Shown here piece after piece: positions 61,666 to 64,000 of a DNA stretch of 64,000 nt. Location of the stretch: assembly GCF_004011505.1 (NCBI RefSeq), contig NZ_SAUN01000001.1:9079501-9143500 (forward strand), read 5' to 3'. The notes under the pieces were generated by a model. It searched no databases. It saw only the letters and a list, made by a program, of their open reading frames with translations, and was not told the DNA's origin. The position numbers were made by a program, and so were the translations under genes. The stretch is from Nonomuraea polychroma. Its GTDB lineage: Bacteria; Actinomycetota; Actinomycetes; Streptosporangiales; Streptosporangiaceae. How positions within the stretch are numbered: the first letter of the stretch is position 1; every line of letters starts with the position of its first letter.

Positions 61666-62316
61666 TCAGTCAGGTGAGAAAGAAGGGTCGTCCGCCGCTG
61701 TGCGGACGACGGGGGGCGGCACGTACGCCGGGAGAGCGCGCCGCGCCTGGAGTCGCGGGTCGAAGACGGACCTCGCGATGTCCCCCGTGGCTGACCCGAA
61801 CGGGCCGCTGCCACCGCCGTTGGGCACCAAGCCATTGGTGTCCAGGATCTGTCCGGCGGTGGAGGGTGATGGAAGGCCAGGATCCCGCTGGCTGTTGAGC
61901 CCGTCGACCGTGCGCCCGGCCATGGCCGCGGCGTTGTCCGACGCCGAGCCCTGATCCGTGCCCACGAGGGCTTGGAGTGCGTCGCCACTCGCCTGGGATG
62001 AGTCGCCGAACGCCTGGAACGAGCCGGCACCCGGGACCGTTTCCGCGCCCGCTTCCACGACGGCGGAACCCGCCGTCGCCGTGACGTCCGCAGCCGCCGG
62101 AGCGGCGGTGAGCATGCCGAACAGAACGGCGAGCAGCCACCCGGCGACCGCGAGGGCGCCGATCGTGACTGCCCGCACGACGACCCGACGGGCACCGGCC
62201 GCGAACCGCGCCATCCGGAGAACCCGATAGTCAGTCGTGTCCTGCTCCGGAACGGCCACGGGCAGACGGCACACAGCGAGGGGCATCGCCCTCGACTGCC
62301 GCACCGCCGCGCGCAC
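61666..62316 (-). CDS. exported protein of unknown function upstream of the giant chaplin
   Basis: I do not recognise a family. The 216-residue product has a basic N-terminus, one hydrophobic segment (about 50-70, TIGALAVAGWLLAVLFGMLT) that is either a signal or an anchor, and an exported Gly/Ser/Ala-rich part with repeats of short motifs (SSQASGDALQAL, STAGQIL). GTG at 62316 is chosen because GGGAGG lies 7 bases upstream; an ATG at 62214 would give a more usual signal peptide. It precedes the giant chaplin by 213 bp on the same strand, so a role in the surface layer is possible. Confidence 0.6.
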   Translation of the reverse strand: MRAAVRQSRAMPLAVCRLPVAVPEQDTTDYRVLRMARFAAGARRVVVRAVTIGALAVAGWLLAVLFGMLTAAPAAADVTATAGSAVVEAGAETVPGAGSFQAFGDSSQASGDALQALVGTDQGSASDNAAAMAGRTVDGLNSQRDPGLPSPSTAGQILDTNGLVPNGGGSGPFGSATGDIARSVFDPRLQARRALPAYVPPPVVRTAADDPSFSPD

Positions 62317-62657
62317 CACGTGACCTCCCGGACTCCGGAACCGACCCCACATCGTGAGGTCGTTCCGTGGACTCACCCCTCAACGGTCCGTAACCGTAGC
62401 AGCACCCAAGGTGGCCGCAAGGGCTTTTCACCTGAGCCCCGCGAATTCCCCAAGTGCACAACTCTCAAATCCGCCCCAACCACCACATCGCCCGGGACCC
62501 ACACCAAGAGATCGCCATCGCAGCCCCGCACCCGCGCCATCCGGCCCTGCAGAGAGGTCTTCGAAGACTGACCGGATTCTTGGTATGACGCACTCCGCAG
62601 AGTTTGCTAACCTTACTGAGCCGACGCGGGATGACGGTCCCGCGTGCAGGCACCAAA
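62317..62657. other. 341-bp gene-free region before tRNA-Leu
   Basis: No gene is visible. The left end carries the ribosome binding site of the leftward exported protein. The right end should hold the tRNA-Leu promoter: TAACCT at 62608-62613 is a plausible -10 box, but a -35 at proper spacing is not clear. Confidence 0.5.
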
Positions 62658-62743
62658 GTCCGGGTGGCGGAATAGGCAGACGCGCTAGCTTGAGGTGCTA
62701 GTGCCCAGTGATGGGCATGGGGGTTCAAGTCCCCCCTCGGACA
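62658..62743 (+). tRNA. tRNA-Leu (anticodon GAG)
   Basis: The 86-nt class II tRNA has acceptor GTCCGGG pairing with CTCGGAC, the D-arm with GGCGGAATAGGCAGACGC, anticodon stem CTAGC/GCTAG around TTGAGGT (anticodon GAG, reading CUC), a long variable arm (GCCCAGTGATGGGC) and T-arm GGGGGTTCAAGTCCCCC. CCA is encoded at 62744-62746. Its 3' end faces an integrase gene, so it is a probable attachment site. Confidence 0.97.
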
Positions 62744-62751
62744 CCATGGAG

Positions 62752-62789
62752 GCCCTGAGAATGTGCAGGTCACAGGCTCGGGGCTTTTT
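62752..62789 (+). terminator. rho-independent terminator of tRNA-Leu
   Basis: GCCCTGAG (62752-62759) pairs with CTCGGGGC (62777-62784) including one G-U pair, followed by TTTTT. The 17-base loop is long. It begins 6 bases after the encoded CCA. Confidence 0.75.
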
Positions 62790-62851
62790 CATTTCCGCCT
62801 CCAGAACGAGCCGTGATACTCCGCTGATACTTGTGGGCCTGAGCACGAGGG

Positions 62852-64000
62852 TTACGCGCTCTCGACCAGGGCCGCGAACCAGTCGGCGGCCTCTCGCTGA
62901 TTGCCGGGCATGACATGAGCGTAGACCCGGAGAGTGATGGCGGGGTCGGCGTGGCCGAGGCGCTCGGTGACCATCTTCAGCGGCTTGCCGCCCGCGATGA
63001 GGATCGTGGCGTGGGTGTGGCGGAGGTCGTGAACGCGGATGCGCGGCAGCGCCTCGCGGCCGGCCTTCTCGAACGCCCTCGCGCAGCGCCCGAGCTGGTC
63101 CTGGAAACCGCGCGAGAACCGCTCGGGATGCCGGTGGTTGCCCTCCTGGTCTCCGAAGACGAGCGCGTCGTCCCGGGCGAGTTGTAGGGCCATCCCGCCC
63201 CGTTCGCGCTTGTACGCCTTGAGTAACGCCACGGTGGCGGCGTCGAGATCGACCACGCGGGGTTTGGCGGTCTTGGTGTCGCCCTCCTTCACGATGGCCT
63301 TCTCCCCCTTGACCCGCACGACTCCCACGGACCGGCGGACGCTGACCGTTCCGGCCTCCAGGTCGATGTGCCGCCAGCGCAGGGCGAGCAGTTCGCCGCG
63401 GCGCATGCCGGTGTGCGCCAGGAGGTGCCAGGCGACGTGCAGGTGGCTGTGGTCGCGCGACCAGGCCAGGAAATCCTTGAGCTGGGCCGCCGTCCATGGG
63501 TGCATCTCGGGCGCCTTGGCCTGCTTGGCGGTCGGCGGCTTGGCCTTGTCCGCCGGGTTGCGGGCCAGCAGGCCGGCGTCCACGGCCTCCGACAGCGCGG
63601 CGCTCAGGATGGTGTGCACGTACCGCACGGTGCGGGCCGACAGCCCTTCGCCAACCCTGTGGTCCTTCCGGCCGCTCTCCTCCAGGTACCGGTAGTGGGC
63701 GGTCAGCTTCGGCCCGGTCAAAGCCGCGAGGGTCGCCTTGCCGATGTCGTACGGCTTGAGGTGGAGCCGGATGTTCTTCTTGTAGCTGGCCAGCGTGGAC
63801 GATTCGAGCCTGAGCCCGGCGACCCACTCGTCGAGGTACACCCCGAGGGTCTGCTTGCTGGCCTGGACGAACTCCCCCTTGTCCACCTTGCCGAGGGCCT
63901 CGCGCAGGGCCTTCTGCGCGTCCGTCTGGGTCAGCCACGGCTGGTTGTTCTCGTCGCGGCGCCGCAGGACCTGCTTGGCCGACCCGTCCGGCAGCGTGGC
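62852..64000 (-). CDS. int: tyrosine-type site-specific integrase (5' end outside window)
   Basis: The 382 codons in the window encode a phage/ICE-type tyrosine recombinase. The N-terminal arm-binding region (QVLRRRDENNQPWLTQTDAQ) begins before the window end. The SAM-like core-binding domain covers the next 110 residues, and the catalytic domain shows TGMRRGELLALRW (first Arg), HDLRHTHATIL (His-x-x-Arg) and LGHADPAITLRVYAH with the nucleophile Tyr. The TAA at 62852-62854 lies about 110 bp from the tRNA-Leu 3' end, the classic layout of an element integrated in a tRNA gene. The start lies beyond the right edge. Confidence 0.95.
   Translation of the reverse strand, partial: ATLPDGSAKQVLRRRDENNQPWLTQTDAQKALREALGKVDKGEFVQASKQTLGVYLDEWVAGLRLESSTLASYKKNIRLHLKPYDIGKATLAALTGPKLTAHYRYLEESGRKDHRVGEGLSARTVRYVHTILSAALSEAVDAGLLARNPADKAKPPTAKQAKAPEMHPWTAAQLKDFLAWSRDHSHLHVAWHLLAHTGMRRGELLALRWRHIDLEAGTVSVRRSVGVVRVKGEKAIVKEGDTKTAKPRVVDLDAATVALLKAYKRERGGMALQLARDDALVFGDQEGNHRHPERFSRGFQDQLGRCARAFEKAGREALPRIRVHDLRHTHATILIAGGKPLKMVTERLGHADPAITLRVYAHVMPGNQREAADWFAALVESA

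Overview
The window is high-GC actinobacterial chromosome. Many genes start with GTG, TTG occurs once, and the reading is consistent with a mycelial member of the Streptosporangiales close to Nonomuraea. That placement is inferred from the chaplins, a SAM-IV type riboswitch, an MFS-thymidylate kinase fusion, a DUF2342-type metalloprotease, DUF3180 after folK and DUF5703. No rRNA and no CRISPR array is visible.

Left part (1-32 kb). A leftward cofactor run (DUF2520, panC, nadB, the last cut by the window edge) is followed by a small chaplin, a MidA/NDUFAF7-type methyltransferase, a cytochrome P450, a class-V PLP enzyme behind a SAM-IV riboswitch, a DoxX protein and a stand-alone nuoD overlapping an acyltransferase. 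A large leftward block then holds tilS, hpt, ftsH and a complete folate cluster (folE, folP, an NTF2-like gene, folB, folK, DUF3180) with overlapping genes. After it come a zinc metalloprotease, dacB, ppa, an NlpC/P60 protein, a sigma/zinc-finger/membrane fusion protein, a lipoprotein, an ABC-F ATPase and a Tat-exported protein.

Middle (28-42 kb). Two carbohydrate operons appear to be controlled by one GntR regulator. The rightward operon (DUF4185 propeller, aldose-epimerase-like, SDR) and the leftward operon (GntR, solute-binding protein, two permeases, GH38-like enzyme, glucarate-dehydratase-like enzyme, S10 peptidase) each carry nearly the same 17-bp operator, AAGTGATCTAATCACTT or a close variant. 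Between them lie an I36-type inhibitor-like protein and a lipoprotein.

Accessory stretch (42-48 kb). This holds small mobile-looking or decayed items: DUF305, DUF4326, GNAT, a frameshifted sigma factor, a divergent DHFR-like/TetR pair, and a tandem GNAT gene behind a short leader peptide with an attenuator-like RNA fold. It ends in a gene-poor 0.5 kb beside tRNA-Thr(CGU).

Right part (48-64 kb). A conserved DNA/nucleotide block (RicT-like, tandem FtsX-ECD protein plus SigE-family sigma factor, holB, MFS-tmk) is followed by an XRE regulator, a metallophosphoesterase, topA and DUF5703. Next come a very large eight-domain chaplin and a secreted neighbour. The window ends at tRNA-Leu(GAG) followed by a tyrosine integrase, which marks the edge of an integrated element extending past the right end.
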